NCBI GenBank assembly: GCA_026197075.1
Contig: JAPHQV010000024.1
Location: forward strand, 1 to 37,264
Length of the DNA: 37,264 nt
Source: Gammaproteobacteria bacterium
Lineage (GTDB): Bacteria > Pseudomonadota > Gammaproteobacteria > DSM-19610
Direction of reading: 5' to 3'
The position numbers and the translations under genes are program-made. The notes below the pieces were generated by a model that worked only from the letters and a program-made list of their open reading frames with translations, ran no database searches and was not told the DNA's origin. Shown piece by piece: positions 1-9,000 of the stretch (positions are counted from its first letter, which is position 1; every line of letters starts with the position of its first letter).

Positions 1-62
1 GGGACTCGCTGTGAATACATCCCTGTACGCTCGACGGCCGCGTCCATGCGGCCGACGGTCCC
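1..62. repeat. Nested-palindrome repeat, copy 1 (cut by window edge)
   Basis: This copy reads on minus as the core with CAGGGATGTATTCAC, followed by an inner GGCCGC palindrome. The outer arms GGGAC (1-5) and GTCCC (58-62) pair and probably continue to the left of the window. Positions 1-30 are a perfect reverse complement of 301-330. It belongs to the same family as the copies near 1651, 29189 and 31449. Confidence 0.8.
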
Positions 63-182
63 GGCACAGGATGCCGGACTGCCTGCCGACGCCTATGTAG
101 TGAACCAAACTATCGAATTGTACCCGTCTGAACTTTTCTTCAGGGTTACCACCAAGTACGCGTATCTGCGGGTTCATGGATG

Positions 183-330
183 GGACCGTAGGCCGCAAGG
201 GTGAGGCGGAAATAGCCCGATGTCCAGTGGACATCGGGCCCGCCGAACGGGTTCGCATGGTATTCGCGAACCCTGGATCTGCGCAGCAGACGGCCTCCGA
301 GCGTACAGGGATGTATTCACAGCGAGTCCC
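183..330. repeat. Composite nested-palindrome repeat, copy 2
   Basis: This block begins with GGGACCGTAGGCCGC (183-197) and ends with the core CGTACAGGGATGTATTCAC and GAGTCCC (to 330), so its outer ends pair like the other family members. The interior differs: it holds a perfect 11-bp stem with a 3-nt loop (215-225 with 229-239) and an 8-bp stem (249-256 with 266-273). It lies 48 nt beyond the pth stop. The whole stretch 1-377 has no believable gene. Open frames across it on both strands have no recognisable product. Confidence 0.7.
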
Positions 331-377
331 GGGCATGCCCCGCACAGACACGCGTACACCCCAATCAAAGCCACCTA

Positions 378-956
378 TCAACGTGCGCTGTGCAGCTGAT
401 GCATGGCGCGCTCCACTTCACCGGCGAGCAACAGTGGTACCACGCCCAGGGCCGTGTCGATGGACTGCTCGATCAGCCCCTCGTCTTCCCGGGAGGCCTT
501 GCGCAGCACATAGTCCACCACATCGTCGCGGTGGCCCGGATGGCCGATGCCGATGCGCAGGCGCAGGAAGCCATTACCGCCCAGCGCACTGATGATATCG
601 CGCAGGCCATTGTGACCACCGTGGCCACCGCCCTTCTTCAGGCGCGCCGTACCCGGCGGCAGGTCCAGTTCGTCATGCACCACCAGGATGGATTCGGGTG
701 GAATACGGTAAAACTTTGCCAGCGCCGACACCGCCTGGCCGCTGCGGTTCATGTAGGTCAGCGGTTTCAGCAGGCGGCAATCCAGCCCGTCCTGTTCCAT
801 GCGGGCCGTTTCCCCATGGAAACGGTTTTCGTGCCGCAGGCTGTCACCACGCTGCCGCGCCAGGGCATCCACAAACCAGAACCCGGCATTATGCCGGGTC
901 CGGTCGTACTCGGGACCCGGATTACCGAGCCCCACGATGAGCTGGATGGATGCCAC
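378..956 (-). CDS. pth: Peptidyl-tRNA hydrolase
   Basis: Releases tRNA from peptidyl-tRNAs that drop off the ribosome, in the cytoplasm. The 192 residues match the usual bacterial Pth length. The N-terminal GLGNPG signature carries N12. H22 (TRHNAG), N70 (TYMNRSG), D95 (VVHDELD) and N116 (GGHNG) line up with the E. coli catalytic and substrate-binding set N10/H20/N68/D93/N114. The start is GTG at 956, because the family begins only a few residues before the IVGLGNPG strand. It follows rplY by 21 nt on the same strand, the standard gammaproteobacterial rplY-pth pair, and is probably co-transcribed with it. Confidence 0.97.
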   Translation of the reverse strand: MASIQLIVGLGNPGPEYDRTRHNAGFWFVDALARQRGDSLRHENRFHGETARMEQDGLDCRLLKPLTYMNRSGQAVSALAKFYRIPPESILVVHDELDLPPGTARLKKGGGHGGHNGLRDIISALGGNGFLRLRIGIGHPGHRDDVVDYVLRKASREDEGLIEQSIDTALGVVPLLLAGEVERAMHQLHSAR

Positions 957-977
957 GGGCGCGTCGCGCCGGGGCGC

Positions 978-1613
978 TTAGGCGCCGCCTTCCTCGGCTT
1001 CGCCTTCCGTCTCGCCCTCGACTTCTTCACCACCACCCTTCTTGGCGTGAATGGTCACCACCGCCAGGTCATGGTCCTCACCACGGGCCAGTTCCAGCAG
1101 GCTGGTGCCGGCCGGCAGCTGCAGATCGGACAGGTGGAGGGAATCACCCACGTTCAGGTTGGCGATGTCCACCTCGATGAACTCGGGCAGATCCTTCGGC
1201 AGGCAGGAGATCTCCACCTCGATGACCTCATGGCTGACCATGCCGCCGGCCTTCACGCCCACGCAGATTTCTTCATTGATGAAATGCAGCGGTACGTGCA
1301 CATGCACGGGCTTGTTCATGTCGACGCGCTGCAGGTCCATGTGCACGATGTAGGACTTGAAAGGATGGCGCTGCAGATCGCGCAACACCGCCTGAGTGGA
1401 CTTGCCATCCAGGTTCACGGTGATGATCTGCGAGTAGAAGGCCTCGTTTTCCAGGTGCTTCAGCACCTGGTTCTGGGTCATGGAAATGGCCTCGGGTGCC
1501 TGGTCCAGGCCATAGACAATGGCCGGAACCCGGCCGGCGCGACGCAGGCGGCGGCTCGCACCTTTGCCCATGTCCTCGCGCTTTTCGGCGTTCAGTTGAA
1601 AATCGGTACTCAT
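978..1613 (-). CDS. rplY: 50S ribosomal protein L25, long Ctc form
   Basis: Binds 5S rRNA in the large ribosomal subunit. The 211-aa length is the two-domain CTC/TL5 type, not the roughly 94-aa E. coli L25: an N-terminal 5S-binding beta-barrel (about residues 1-95, with the [12 protein letters not shown] motif) is followed by a C-terminal beta domain. The tail is strongly acidic ([16 protein letters not shown]), common in this subfamily. The ATG at 1613 has a strong Shine-Dalgarno, AGGAGAG, 4 nt upstream. It sits between prs and pth in the conserved order. A nested-palindrome repeat lies in the gap between it and prs. Confidence 0.96.
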   Translation of the reverse strand: MSTDFQLNAEKREDMGKGASRRLRRAGRVPAIVYGLDQAPEAISMTQNQVLKHLENEAFYSQIITVNLDGKSTQAVLRDLQRHPFKSYIVHMDLQRVDMNKPVHVHVPLHFINEEICVGVKAGGMVSHEVIEVEISCLPKDLPEFIEVDIANLNVGDSLHLSDLQLPAGTSLLELARGEDHDLAVVTIHAKKGGGEEVEGETEGEAEEGGA

Positions 1614-1650
1614 GTTGCTCTCCTGAAAAAATCACCAATCCGGTCCGCGG

Positions 1651-1752
1651 TCAGGGTGTCATCCCGTTGCGGGACCGTAGGCCGCATGGACGCGGCCTAC
1701 GAGCCTACAGGGATGTATTCACGGCGAGTCCCGAAACGGGATGACGCCCTGA
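1651..1752. repeat. Nested-palindrome repeat, copy 3
   Basis: Outer arms 1651-1674 and 1729-1752 are inverted (TCAGGGTGTCATCCCG against CGGGATGACGCCCTGA). They enclose a 54-nt core containing GGCCGCATGGACGCGGCC and CTACAGGGATGTATTCACGG. The core matches the copies at 29214-29265 and 31480-31531, whereas the arms do not match those copies. It lies between the prs stop (1847) and the rplY start. Confidence 0.85.
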
Positions 1753-1846
1753 CTGCGCACTTGCTTGGCGACCGCCTCACCCGCGACCAGGTTCGGCGTC
1801 TTGTTGACGGCGTATGCCGCAAATCGGATTCATGTCCCGCGGGACA

Positions 1847-2806
1847 TCAATCCATAAACAGTGAACTTACGGATTCCTCGTTATGCACCCGACGCATGGT
1901 CTCGGCGAGCATCTCCGCGATGCTCAGCTGGCGGATGCGATCACATTCCAGCGCCGCCGGGCGCAGGGGAATGGTGTCGGTCACCACCAGTTCGTCCAGT
2001 TCGGAACTGGAAATATTATCGATGGCCGGCCCCGACAGCACCGGGTGGGTACAGTAGGCCACCACGCGCCGTGCACCATGTTCCTTGAGGGCCTTGGCGG
2101 CCTTGCACAGGGTGCCGGCGGTATCCACCAGGTCATCGATCAGCACACAGGTGCGGTCTTCCACCTCGCCGATGATGTGCATCACCTGCGAGACATTGGC
2201 CCGCGGGCGGCGCTTGTCGATAATCGCCAGGTCCGCGTCGTCGAGTCGCTTGGCCAGGGCCCGGGCGCGCACCACGCCACCCACGTCCGGTGACACCACC
2301 ACCAGGTCGGAATACTTCTGCCGCCATACATCACCGAGCAGGATCGGCGAGGCGTATACGTTGTCCACGGGCACGTCGAAAAAGCCCTGGATCTGGTCGG
2401 CGTGCAGGTCCACCGTCAATACCCGGTTGGCACCCACCCGGCAGATCATGTCCGCCACGACCCGGGCGGTGATTGGCACTCGCGCCGAACGCGGCCGCCG
2501 ATCCTGGCGGGCATACCCGAAGTAGGGTATCACCGTGGTGATGCGAGCCGCGGAGGCGCGCCGCAGGGCATCCACCATCACCAGCAATTCCATCAGGTTG
2601 TCATTGGCCGGAGAGCAGGTCGGCTGGACGATGAAAACGTCCTTGCCGCGCACGTGCTCCTCGATCTCCACGAAGATCTCGCCATCACTGAACTGGTCGA
2701 CACTGGCCTTGCCCAGGTGCAGATGCAGGTGGTTGACGATATCCTGCGCCAGCCGGGGATTCGCGTTGCCGGTGAATACCATCATACGGCTGTCGGATTC
2801 AGGCAC
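1847..2806 (-). CDS. prs: Ribose-phosphate pyrophosphokinase (PRPP synthetase)
   Basis: Makes 5-phosphoribosyl-1-pyrophosphate from ribose-5-phosphate and ATP, feeding purine, pyrimidine, His, Trp and NAD synthesis. The 319 residues are full length for the class I enzyme. The N-terminus has the [12 protein letters not shown] substrate-proximal strand, and the C-terminal half has the ribose-5-phosphate loop DDLVDTAGT. The start is GTG at 2806, placed 7 nt after GGGGAGAG, which gives the usual short leader before the first strand. It is encoded just downstream of tRNA-Gln in the same direction, as in many Gammaproteobacteria. Confidence 0.97.
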   Translation of the reverse strand: MPESDSRMMVFTGNANPRLAQDIVNHLHLHLGKASVDQFSDGEIFVEIEEHVRGKDVFIVQPTCSPANDNLMELLVMVDALRRASAARITTVIPYFGYARQDRRPRSARVPITARVVADMICRVGANRVLTVDLHADQIQGFFDVPVDNVYASPILLGDVWRQKYSDLVVVSPDVGGVVRARALAKRLDDADLAIIDKRRPRANVSQVMHIIGEVEDRTCVLIDDLVDTAGTLCKAAKALKEHGARRVVAYCTHPVLSGPAIDNISSSELDELVVTDTIPLRPAALECDRIRQLSIAEMLAETMRRVHNEESVSSLFMD

Positions 2807-2875
2807 GGAACATCTCTCCCCGGTATCGATCGTTCAACTTCAGCACCCCGCGTCGCACGCGTGGTGCTTTCAATG

Positions 2876-2896
2876 TTTGGCTGGGCCGCCAGGATT
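2876..2896 (-). repeat. Duplicate of the tRNA-Gln 3' end
   Basis: The 21 bases TTTGGCTGGGCCGCCAGGAT(T) at 2876-2896 repeat 2935-2955 exactly, that is, the 3' CCA end, acceptor strand and part of the T-stem of the neighbouring tRNA-Gln plus two flanking bases. The 38-nt spacer between the copies holds two small GC hairpins on minus (GCCCCGGAGGGGC and GGGCGCAGCCC). No anticodon or 5' half follows, so this is a fragment and not a second tRNA gene. Confidence 0.85.
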
Positions 2897-2936
2897 ACTC
2901 GGGCTGCGCCCTCGCCCCTCCGGGGCTACAAAAATT

Positions 2937-3011
2937 TGGCTGGGCCGCCAGGATTCGAACCTGGGTATGCGGGGATCAAAACCCCGTGCCTTACCGCTTG
3001 GCGACGGCCCA
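2937..3011 (-). tRNA. tRNA-Gln (anticodon TTG)
   Basis: The minus strand folds as a 75-nt cloverleaf. The acceptor stem pairs TGGGCCG with CGGCCCA. The D arm has GCC/GGC. The anticodon arm is CGGGG-TTTTGAT-CCCCG with anticodon TTG (2977-2979), and the T arm is CCAGG-TTCGAAT-CCTGG. The CCA end is encoded (2937-2939). The U1-A72 pair is the usual bacterial tRNA-Gln identity feature. It lies 17 bp downstream of ispE and upstream of prs, a conserved position. Confidence 0.96.
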
Positions 3012-3028
3012 AGAAAATGCAGCGCGCC

Positions 3029-3889
3029 TCAGGCGCCTTGCGCCAACCGCGCCAGCAGTGGCGATCGGTTGCAACCCCTGGCGATGAAACGCTTCCAGTC
3101 CGGCGGCAATTGCGCGTCCAACGCGCGCGCCGCGGCGGCGTCGGCCAGGGGCAGAAACACGCAGGCACCCGTGCCGGTCATCCGCGCCGGTCCCTGTTCC
3201 CGCAGGCGGGTCAGGGCCGCATCCACGGCGGGAAAGCGGCGGCGCACCACCGGCTCGCAGTCGTTATGGACAGCGCCCGAAAGAAAGTCGGCTATTGTGA
3301 TAGGAGGGGTATCCCGTGTCAATTCCGGTTCGGAAAAAATGGCGGCGGTTGATACGCTTACCGACGGCACCACCACCAGGTACCAGGGCTCTGGCGGGGT
3401 GGCCGGGGTGAGCCGCTCCCCCACCCCTTCCGCCCAGGCGGCAAAACCCCGAACGAAGACAGGGACATCGGCCCCCAGGCGCAGGCCCAGGGCGGCCAGC
3501 TGGTCCGTATTCAGCCCGGTTTCCCAGATTCGGTTCAACGCCACCAGCACGGTGGCCGCGTCGGAGCTGCCACCCCCAAGCCCGCCACCCATGGGCAGGC
3601 GCTTGTCCAGGTCAATGACCACGCCGGCACGCACCCCGGTGTGCTCCACCAACAGGCGCGCGGCACGCAGGCACAGGTCCTGGTCCGCGGACACCCCGGG
3701 CAGTGGCCGCAGCAGCTCGATATGGCCCGCCGGGGCCGGATGGAAGCGCAGCACATCGCCATGATCGAGGAACTGGAACAGGGTCTGCAGCTCGTGGTAG
3801 CCGTCCGGGCGCCGCCCGGTGATGTGCAGGAACAGGTTCAGCTTGGCGGGTGCCGGCCAGGGCCGCCCCTCGCGGGGCACCTCACTCAT
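3029..3889 (-). CDS. ispE: 4-diphosphocytidyl-2-C-methyl-D-erythritol kinase
   Basis: Phosphorylates CDP-methylerythritol at the 2-hydroxyl in the MEP isoprenoid pathway. It is a GHMP-family kinase of 286 residues. The substrate strand [16 protein letters not shown] is near the N-terminus (K16). The ATP loop [17 protein letters not shown] is at about 99-115. The LGADVP motif carrying the catalytic Asp lies in the middle. The open frame extends further upstream, but that part is lolB read in another frame. The ATG at 3889 overlaps the lolB stop by 8 nt, implying translational coupling, and fits the family N-terminus. A second MEP gene, ispG, lies at the other end of the window. Confidence 0.96.
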   Translation of the reverse strand: MSEVPREGRPWPAPAKLNLFLHITGRRPDGYHELQTLFQFLDHGDVLRFHPAPAGHIELLRPLPGVSADQDLCLRAARLLVEHTGVRAGVVIDLDKRLPMGGGLGGGSSDAATVLVALNRIWETGLNTDQLAALGLRLGADVPVFVRGFAAWAEGVGERLTPATPPEPWYLVVVPSVSVSTAAIFSEPELTRDTPPITIADFLSGAVHNDCEPVVRRRFPAVDAALTRLREQGPARMTGTGACVFLPLADAAAARALDAQLPPDWKRFIARGCNRSPLLARLAQGA

Positions 3890-4487
3890 CCGCGGCCCCG
3901 GCCGGCGCCAGGCGTTGCCACTGGTCCACCACCAGCCGCAGGCGCAGGCCCGCATGCTCCAGTGCGATCCGGGTCGGCAGAGGCGGCACCGTGTCCTCGC
4001 CGTAGCCCTGGTAGTCCACCACCCAGCCGGCCTCCTCGAGCCGTGCCAGCCGCCCCTCCGCATCGAAGGCAAGCCGGGCCTGGTCCGGGCGACGCGGCAC
4101 GCCCCGCACCCAGTGATCCAATCCTTCCAGGGGCAGACTCCAGCCCAGTTCCTGCTGCATCAGGGCCTGCGCGTCCGTAGCCCGGGTGATGTGCTCACCC
4201 TGCTGGAAGCGCACCCGCCCGCGCTCACCGTCCAGGCGAATGCCGCCCTGGCCGAAGGGACCGCTGATGCGGATCTGGTACGCATCGCCCTGTTGGCGCC
4301 AGTACAAACCGCCGTGCCAGCCCTCGTCCTCCATGCGCAGGGCTACCCGGCCCTGCAATTCCCAGTCCCGCCAGTCCAGCGCGGACCGGGCATGGGCGTG
4401 CCACTGCTCGGGGTAGCTGACCGTAAGGGGTGGCCGGCTGGCGCAGGCCGTCATCAACAGGAGGGCAAACCAGAACCCGGCACGCAT
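3882..4487 (-). CDS. lolB: Outer-membrane lipoprotein LolB
   Basis: Receives lipoproteins from the periplasmic carrier LolA and inserts them into the outer membrane. The 201 residues are the normal length. The N-terminus is a short lipoprotein signal ending LLLMTAC, with Cys15 as the lipidated residue, though Met at -3 is not the commonest lipobox. The mature part follows the LolB pattern, with a GRVALR strand early and a VRGVPRRP segment around residue 130. The start codon overlaps the TPR gene stop by one base (TGATG) and its 3' end overlaps ispE, so the three genes form a tight unit. There is no strong ribosome-binding site, consistent with coupling. Confidence 0.93.
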   Translation of the reverse strand: MRAGFWFALLLMTACASRPPLTVSYPEQWHAHARSALDWRDWELQGRVALRMEDEGWHGGLYWRQQGDAYQIRISGPFGQGGIRLDGERGRVRFQQGEHITRATDAQALMQQELGWSLPLEGLDHWVRGVPRRPDQARLAFDAEGRLARLEEAGWVVDYQGYGEDTVPPLPTRIALEHAGLRLRLVVDQWQRLAPAGAADE

Positions 4488-6277
4488 CAGGGAAGCAGGC
4501 GTTCCAGGGTGTCACGCAGCACGGGATGGTCGGGATCGAGATCCCGACCTTCATCCCAGACACGGCGCGCCGCGTCCTGCTCACCCAGGGTCCAGAGCAC
4601 CTCGCCCAGGTGCGCGGCGATTTCGGCATCCGGCTGCAAGGCGTAGGCTCGCTCCAGGTGCTCACGGGCCAGCTCCAGGTTACCGAGACGGAAATGCACC
4701 CAGCCGAGGCTGTCGATAATGGCCGGATCGTCGGGTACCAGGGCATGGGCGCGCTCGATATAGCCAAGCGCCTCCTGGTACCGGTCGGTGCGGTCCGCCA
4801 GGGTATAGCCAAGGGCATTGAGGGCGCGGGCATCCTCGGGGTTGCGTTCCAGGATACTGCGCAGGTCCGCCTCGGCGAGGTCGAGCCGATCGAGCCGCTC
4901 CGCCACCAGGGAACGGGCATAAAGCAGATCATCGTTGTCGGGATGCACCTGCAGGACCCGGTCATAGAGGGCCAGGGCCTCTTCATGCATGCCGGCCCGG
5001 GACAGGATCACCCCTTCCTCGAGGAACAACCGCAGCGCAGCGCCGGGATCCCGTGCGCGCAGGTCCTGCAGCCGGGCCCGCGCCTCCGCCACACGATCCA
5101 GCCGGCCTTCCAGGTGGGCCATGCGCAGCTGGACCTCCTGCCAATGCTGCGCGCCCGGCTCGACCCGGGAATACCAATCCAGCGCCAGTTCATATTCGGC
5201 GCGGGATTCCGCCAGCTGACCCAGGTAATAGTGGGCTTCCGCCAGATGGCTGCCCAGTTCCAGCAGACGCTGCAGGTAGCGTTCGGCGTCATCGTGCTGC
5301 TCCGCCTCCAGGGCCAGCAGCGCCAGGGGAAAGAGTACTTCCGGATTGTCCGGTTCCTGGCGGGCCAGGATCTGGAACTGCGCGCGGGCGGCCTCCACCT
5401 GTCCCAGCTCCACCAGCAGGCGCGCATGGGCCAGACGCAACTGGCTGTCGTCGGGTTGCTGCGCCACGACCGCCGCCAGTTCGTCCAGGGCCGCTTCAGG
5501 CTCGCCGACCTGTACCCGCACCCTGGCGCGCAACACATGCGCCTGGCTCAGGGTGGGGTCGAGGACCAGCGCCCGCTCCACCACCTCCAGCGCCAGCTCC
5601 CACTCCTGGTTGTGGGCCGCCAGCCGGGCATGGCCCAACTGGGCATGGGGGTTGCCGGCATGGCGGGCCGCCAGTCGGCCCATCAGGTCCAGGGCCGCAG
5701 CCTCGTCGGCCTCGCGGGCCAGCAGTCCGCTCAACTGCTCGAAGCTGCGCGGATCCTCGGCACCCCCCTGGGTGAGCAGGTAATCCAGCTGCTCCAGCGC
5801 CTCGTCGTGGGAACCCTCGCGCAGGGCCAGGGCGGCCAGCGCCTGGCGCGCCTCCAGGTTGCGGTCATCGAGGGCCACCCAGCGTCGGGCCGCCTGCAAG
5901 GCCGCCTGGGGCTGCTTGGCGAATACAGCCACGCGCAGCGCGCGCTCGGCAAGGCGTGGATCCTGCGTCTGGCCAGCCGCCTCCAGCAGGTGGCGAACGG
6001 CATCCTCCAACGCGCCACGCTGCCCGGCGATCTCCCCCAGCAGGATGTCGTAGAGCAGCACCTCGCTCAACTCCGCGTCCGCGGCCGGCGCGGGGGGCGG
6101 GGCCGGCTGGGCGGCGACAGGCTCCGCGGGCGGAGCAGGTGACGTCGGTTCGGGTCCCCGGGGAAGGGCGCAGGCTGTTAGCACTACCGCCAACAGGAGG
6201 GGCGGCAGCAGGCGCCCACCCGGCATGGCCAGGCGCTTATACAGGACAGACTTCTTGGATATAGGCATATTCATCAT
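4487..6277 (-). CDS. TPR-repeat lipoprotein
   Basis: A protein of about 596 residues with a lipoprotein signal (LLLAVVLTAC), a Pro/Ala-rich linker, and then tandem TPR-like helical hairpins to the C-terminus (recurring A..LG.A.AE.G...A A..L patterns, for example NALGYTLADRT and GWVHFRLGNLELAREHLERA). Such proteins commonly act as scaffolds at the envelope. The cargo here is unknown. It sits upstream of lolB with a 1-nt overlap, which suggests a link to outer-membrane biogenesis. The start is uncertain: ATGs at 6277, 6274, 6268 and 6226 all lack a clear Shine-Dalgarno. The one at 6226 would give the most typical 19-aa signal. Confidence 0.85.
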   Translation of the reverse strand: MMNMPISKKSVLYKRLAMPGGRLLPPLLLAVVLTACALPRGPEPTSPAPPAEPVAAQPAPPPAPAADAELSEVLLYDILLGEIAGQRGALEDAVRHLLEAAGQTQDPRLAERALRVAVFAKQPQAALQAARRWVALDDRNLEARQALAALALREGSHDEALEQLDYLLTQGGAEDPRSFEQLSGLLAREADEAAALDLMGRLAARHAGNPHAQLGHARLAAHNQEWELALEVVERALVLDPTLSQAHVLRARVRVQVGEPEAALDELAAVVAQQPDDSQLRLAHARLLVELGQVEAARAQFQILARQEPDNPEVLFPLALLALEAEQHDDAERYLQRLLELGSHLAEAHYYLGQLAESRAEYELALDWYSRVEPGAQHWQEVQLRMAHLEGRLDRVAEARARLQDLRARDPGAALRLFLEEGVILSRAGMHEEALALYDRVLQVHPDNDDLLYARSLVAERLDRLDLAEADLRSILERNPEDARALNALGYTLADRTDRYQEALGYIERAHALVPDDPAIIDSLGWVHFRLGNLELAREHLERAYALQPDAEIAAHLGEVLWTLGEQDAARRVWDEGRDLDPDHPVLRDTLERLLP

Positions 6278-6505
6278 TGTGTCGACACCGGCCAACAGAC
6301 CGGGAAACCAGGGCAAGGCGGGGCCTGGCCATCCCGCAGGGGGGATGCGACCCGACGCATCCATTGTAGGGCCAAGGCGGCACAAACTGGCACCACTATA
6401 CGCAATTACGTGACATTACGCGCCTCGCGGCCAGCGCGATCCGGCTTGTATTCGCCCAGGGCATCCTTCAAAATTTCCCGTTGACTCCTCCAATCGCATC
6501 CCCTC

Positions 6506-7765
6506 ATGCCCCTGATCGCGCTCGGCATCAATCATCGCACCGCCCCGGTGGAACTCCGTGAACGCGTGGTGTTCGCCCCGGAGCGGATGCAGGATGCCCT
6601 GCGCGAGCTGACCGGGCTGCCCGGCATCCAGGAGGCCGCCATCCTCTCCACCTGCAACCGCACCGAGCTGTACGTGGGCAGCGAGGAGGACGCGAGCGGG
6701 ACCGTGATCCACTGGCTGAGCCGCTTTCATCACCTGGATGAAGGCACGCTGCGGCCCTATCTCTATCACCTGCAGGACGCCGACACGGTGCGCCACATCC
6801 TGCGCGTCGCCTCCGGCCTGGATTCCATGATCCTCGGCGAGCCGCAGATCCTCGGCCAGATGAAATGCGCTTACCAGTGCGCCGCGCAGGCCGGCTGCGT
6901 GGACAGCCTGCTGAGCCGTCTGTTCCAGCATGCCTTCTCGGTGGCCAAGCAGGTGCGCACCGATACCGCCATCGGCGCCAGCCCGGTGTCGGTGGCCTTC
7001 GCCGCCGTGAGCCTGGCGCGGCAGATCTTCGGTGACCTGGCGCAACAGACCGCGCTGCTGATCGGCGCCGGGGAAACCGTGGAACTGGCCGCCCGCCACC
7101 TGCACGAACATGGCCTCGGACGCATGATCGTCGCCAACCGCACCGTGGAGCATGCCCATACTCTCGCCAGCCTGTTCAACGGCTATGGCATTGGCCTGGA
7201 GGAGATTCCCGCCCACCTGGCGGAGGCGGATATCGTCATCTCCTCCACCGCCAGCAGCACACCCATTCTCACCCTGCCCGCCGTGAAGCAGGCGCTGAAG
7301 GCGCGCAAGCATCGCCCCATCTTCATGGTGGACATTGCCGTACCGCGTGACATCGAGCCACGAATCGGCGAACTGGACGACATCTTCCTGTACACCGTCG
7401 ACAACCTGCAGGAGGTGATCCAGGAGAACCTGAAATCCCGCCAGGCCGCCGCGCGCCAGGCGGAGGAGATGATCGATGTCCAGGTGAACCACTTCATCGC
7501 CTGGCAGCGCTCCCGGGACGCGGTCCCCGCCATCCGCCAGCTGCGGGAACAGGCGGAAAGCCAGCGTGACGAGGTGCTGCAGAAGGCGCGGCAGCAGCTG
7601 GCCAGTGGCAAGGACCCGGTGCAGGTGATGGAATACCTGGCCCACACCCTGACCAACAAGCTCATTCACCAGCCCAGCACCCACTTGCGCCAGGCCGGCA
7701 GCGACGGCCGTACCGACCTGCTCGAAGCCGCGCGCGAACTGCTGAACCTGCCCGAATCCGAATAA
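6506..7765 (+). CDS. hemA: Glutamyl-tRNA reductase
   Basis: First committed enzyme of C5-pathway tetrapyrrole synthesis: reduces Glu-tRNA(Glu) with NADPH to glutamate-1-semialdehyde. The 419 residues are full length. The catalytic Cys50 lies in STCNRTE. The conserved DTVRHILRVASGLDSMILGEPQILGQ block follows at about residues 93-119 (quoted in pieces: HILRVASGLDS, GEPQILGQ). The NADPH-binding IGAGE loop is at 186-190, and the C-terminal dimerisation helices end in LNLPESE. It is divergent from the TPR gene; the 228-bp gap has no obvious operator. It opens the conserved hemA-prfA-prmC cluster. Confidence 0.98.
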   Translation: MPLIALGINHRTAPVELRERVVFAPERMQDALRELTGLPGIQEAAILSTCNRTELYVGSEEDASGTVIHWLSRFHHLDEGTLRPYLYHLQDADTVRHILRVASGLDSMILGEPQILGQMKCAYQCAAQAGCVDSLLSRLFQHAFSVAKQVRTDTAIGASPVSVAFAAVSLARQIFGDLAQQTALLIGAGETVELAARHLHEHGLGRMIVANRTVEHAHTLASLFNGYGIGLEEIPAHLAEADIVISSTASSTPILTLPAVKQALKARKHRPIFMVDIAVPRDIEPRIGELDDIFLYTVDNLQEVIQENLKSRQAAARQAEEMIDVQVNHFIAWQRSRDAVPAIRQLREQAESQRDEVLQKARQQLASGKDPVQVMEYLAHTLTNKLIHQPSTHLRQAGSDGRTDLLEAARELLNLPESE

Positions 7766-7810
7766 CCCCGCCCCTGTCCATCGGGGCCCAGCCGGTAGTC
7801 ACCCGCCATC

Positions 7811-8893
7811 GTGAAAGCATCCCTACTTCGCAAACTGGAAACCATTACCGAACGGGTCGAGGAACTCAGCGGCCTGCTGGCCGATCCCGAAACCCTGTCC
7901 AGCCAGGACCGTTACCGCACCCTGTCCCAGGAGTACGCCCAGCTGCAACCGGTGGTGGTGAGTTTCCAGGCCTGGCAGCAGGCGCGGAAGGACCAGGCCG
8001 CGGCGGAGGAGATGCGCCGCGACACCGACCCGGAACTGCGTGCCATGGCCGAGGAGGAACTTGCCGCCACCACGGAACGGCTCACGGCACTGGAACAGGA
8101 ACTGCAGAAACAGCTGCTGCCCAGGGATCCCCGCGACAACAATAACGTGTTCCTGGAAATCCGCGCCGGCACCGGCGGCGACGAGGCCGCCATCTTCGCC
8201 GGTGACCTGTTCCGCATGTATTCCCGCTTCGCCGAACTGAAACGCTGGCAGGTGGAGGTACTGAGCGAGAGCCTGGGCGAACATGGTGGTTACAAGGAAA
8301 TCATCGCGCGCATCATCGGCCAGGGGGTTTATGCCAATCTCAAGTTCGAGTCCGGTGCCCACCGGGTGCAGCGCGTACCGGAAACCGAATCCCAGGGCCG
8401 TATCCACACCTCCGCGGCCACCGTGGCCATCATGCCCGAGGCCGAGGAAATGGAGGCCATCGAGGTCAACCCCGCCGACCTGAAAGTGGACACCTACCGC
8501 GCCTCCGGCGCCGGCGGCCAGCACATCAACAAAACCGATTCCGCCATCCGCATCACCCACCTGCCCACGGGCATCGTCGTGGAATGCCAGGACGAGCGTT
8601 CCCAGCACAAGAACCGCGCCCGTGCCCTCTCCCTGCTGGCGGCGAAACTGCAATCCATGGAGGAAGACAAGCGCCACGCCGAGGAGTCCGCCACCCGCCG
8701 CAGCCTGGTGGGCAGCGGCGATCGCTCGGAGCGCATCCGCACCTATAATTTCCCGCAGGGAAGGCTCACCGACCACCGCATCAACCTCACCCTCTACAAG
8801 CTCGAGGACATCATGGCCGGCAACCTGGACCCGGTAATCCAGCCGCTCATCCACGAGTACCAGGCCGACCAGCTGGCGGCACTGGGAGGCTGA
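7811..8893 (+). CDS. prfA: Peptide chain release factor 1
   Basis: Recognises UAA and UAG in the ribosomal A site and triggers peptide release. The 360 residues match RF1. The codon-reading tripeptide is of the PxT class (PET in [14 protein letters not shown]), which separates RF1 from RF2 (SPF). The catalytic GGQ is G235-G236-Q237, the target of PrmC encoded just downstream. The start is GTG at 7811, 45 nt after hemA. A REP-like palindrome lies in the 107-nt gap before prmC. Confidence 0.98.
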   Translation: MKASLLRKLETITERVEELSGLLADPETLSSQDRYRTLSQEYAQLQPVVVSFQAWQQARKDQAAAEEMRRDTDPELRAMAEEELAATTERLTALEQELQKQLLPRDPRDNNNVFLEIRAGTGGDEAAIFAGDLFRMYSRFAELKRWQVEVLSESLGEHGGYKEIIARIIGQGVYANLKFESGAHRVQRVPETESQGRIHTSAATVAIMPEAEEMEAIEVNPADLKVDTYRASGAGGQHINKTDSAIRITHLPTGIVVECQDERSQHKNRARALSLLAAKLQSMEEDKRHAEESATRRSLVGSGDRSERIRTYNFPQGRLTDHRINLTLYKLEDIMAGNLDPVIQPLIHEYQADQLAALGG

Positions 8894-8904
8894 AGCCACC
8901 ACCC

Positions 8905-8970
8905 GTAGGAGCGGCCTCTGGCCGCGAACCGGTGTACCAATGACGTTTCGCGGCTGGAGGCCGCTTCTAC
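8905..8970. repeat. REP-like palindrome pair between prfA and prmC
   Basis: GTAGGAGCGGCCTCTGGCCG at 8905-8924 is mirrored by CGGCTGGAGGCCGCTTCTAC at 8951-8970, giving a hairpin with a short AT-richer loop. The GTAGGAGC head is typical of REP elements in Pseudomonas and relatives. Related copies lie at 17957-18019 and 35791-35814. Confidence 0.85.
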
Positions 8971-9000
8971 GCAGGATCGAGCCACGCAGGAACCGTACCC

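Noticed and set aside
1-377. A CRISPR array suggested by repeated motifs near the left edge
   Set aside because: The repeats are inverted palindromes of unequal spacing with no regular spacers, and no cas genes are present.
2876-2896. A second tRNA-Gln gene
   Set aside because: Only the 3' strand is repeated; there is no anticodon arm or 5' half.
3890-4072. Upstream extension of ispE by 61 codons
   Set aside because: The extension is lolB sequence in another frame, rich in Trp and Arg, and the IspE fold begins after ATG 3889.
6481-6505. TTGACT at 6481 as the hemA -35 box
   Set aside because: It lies only 20 nt before the start codon, which would leave the transcript without a leader; no matching -10 box is seen.
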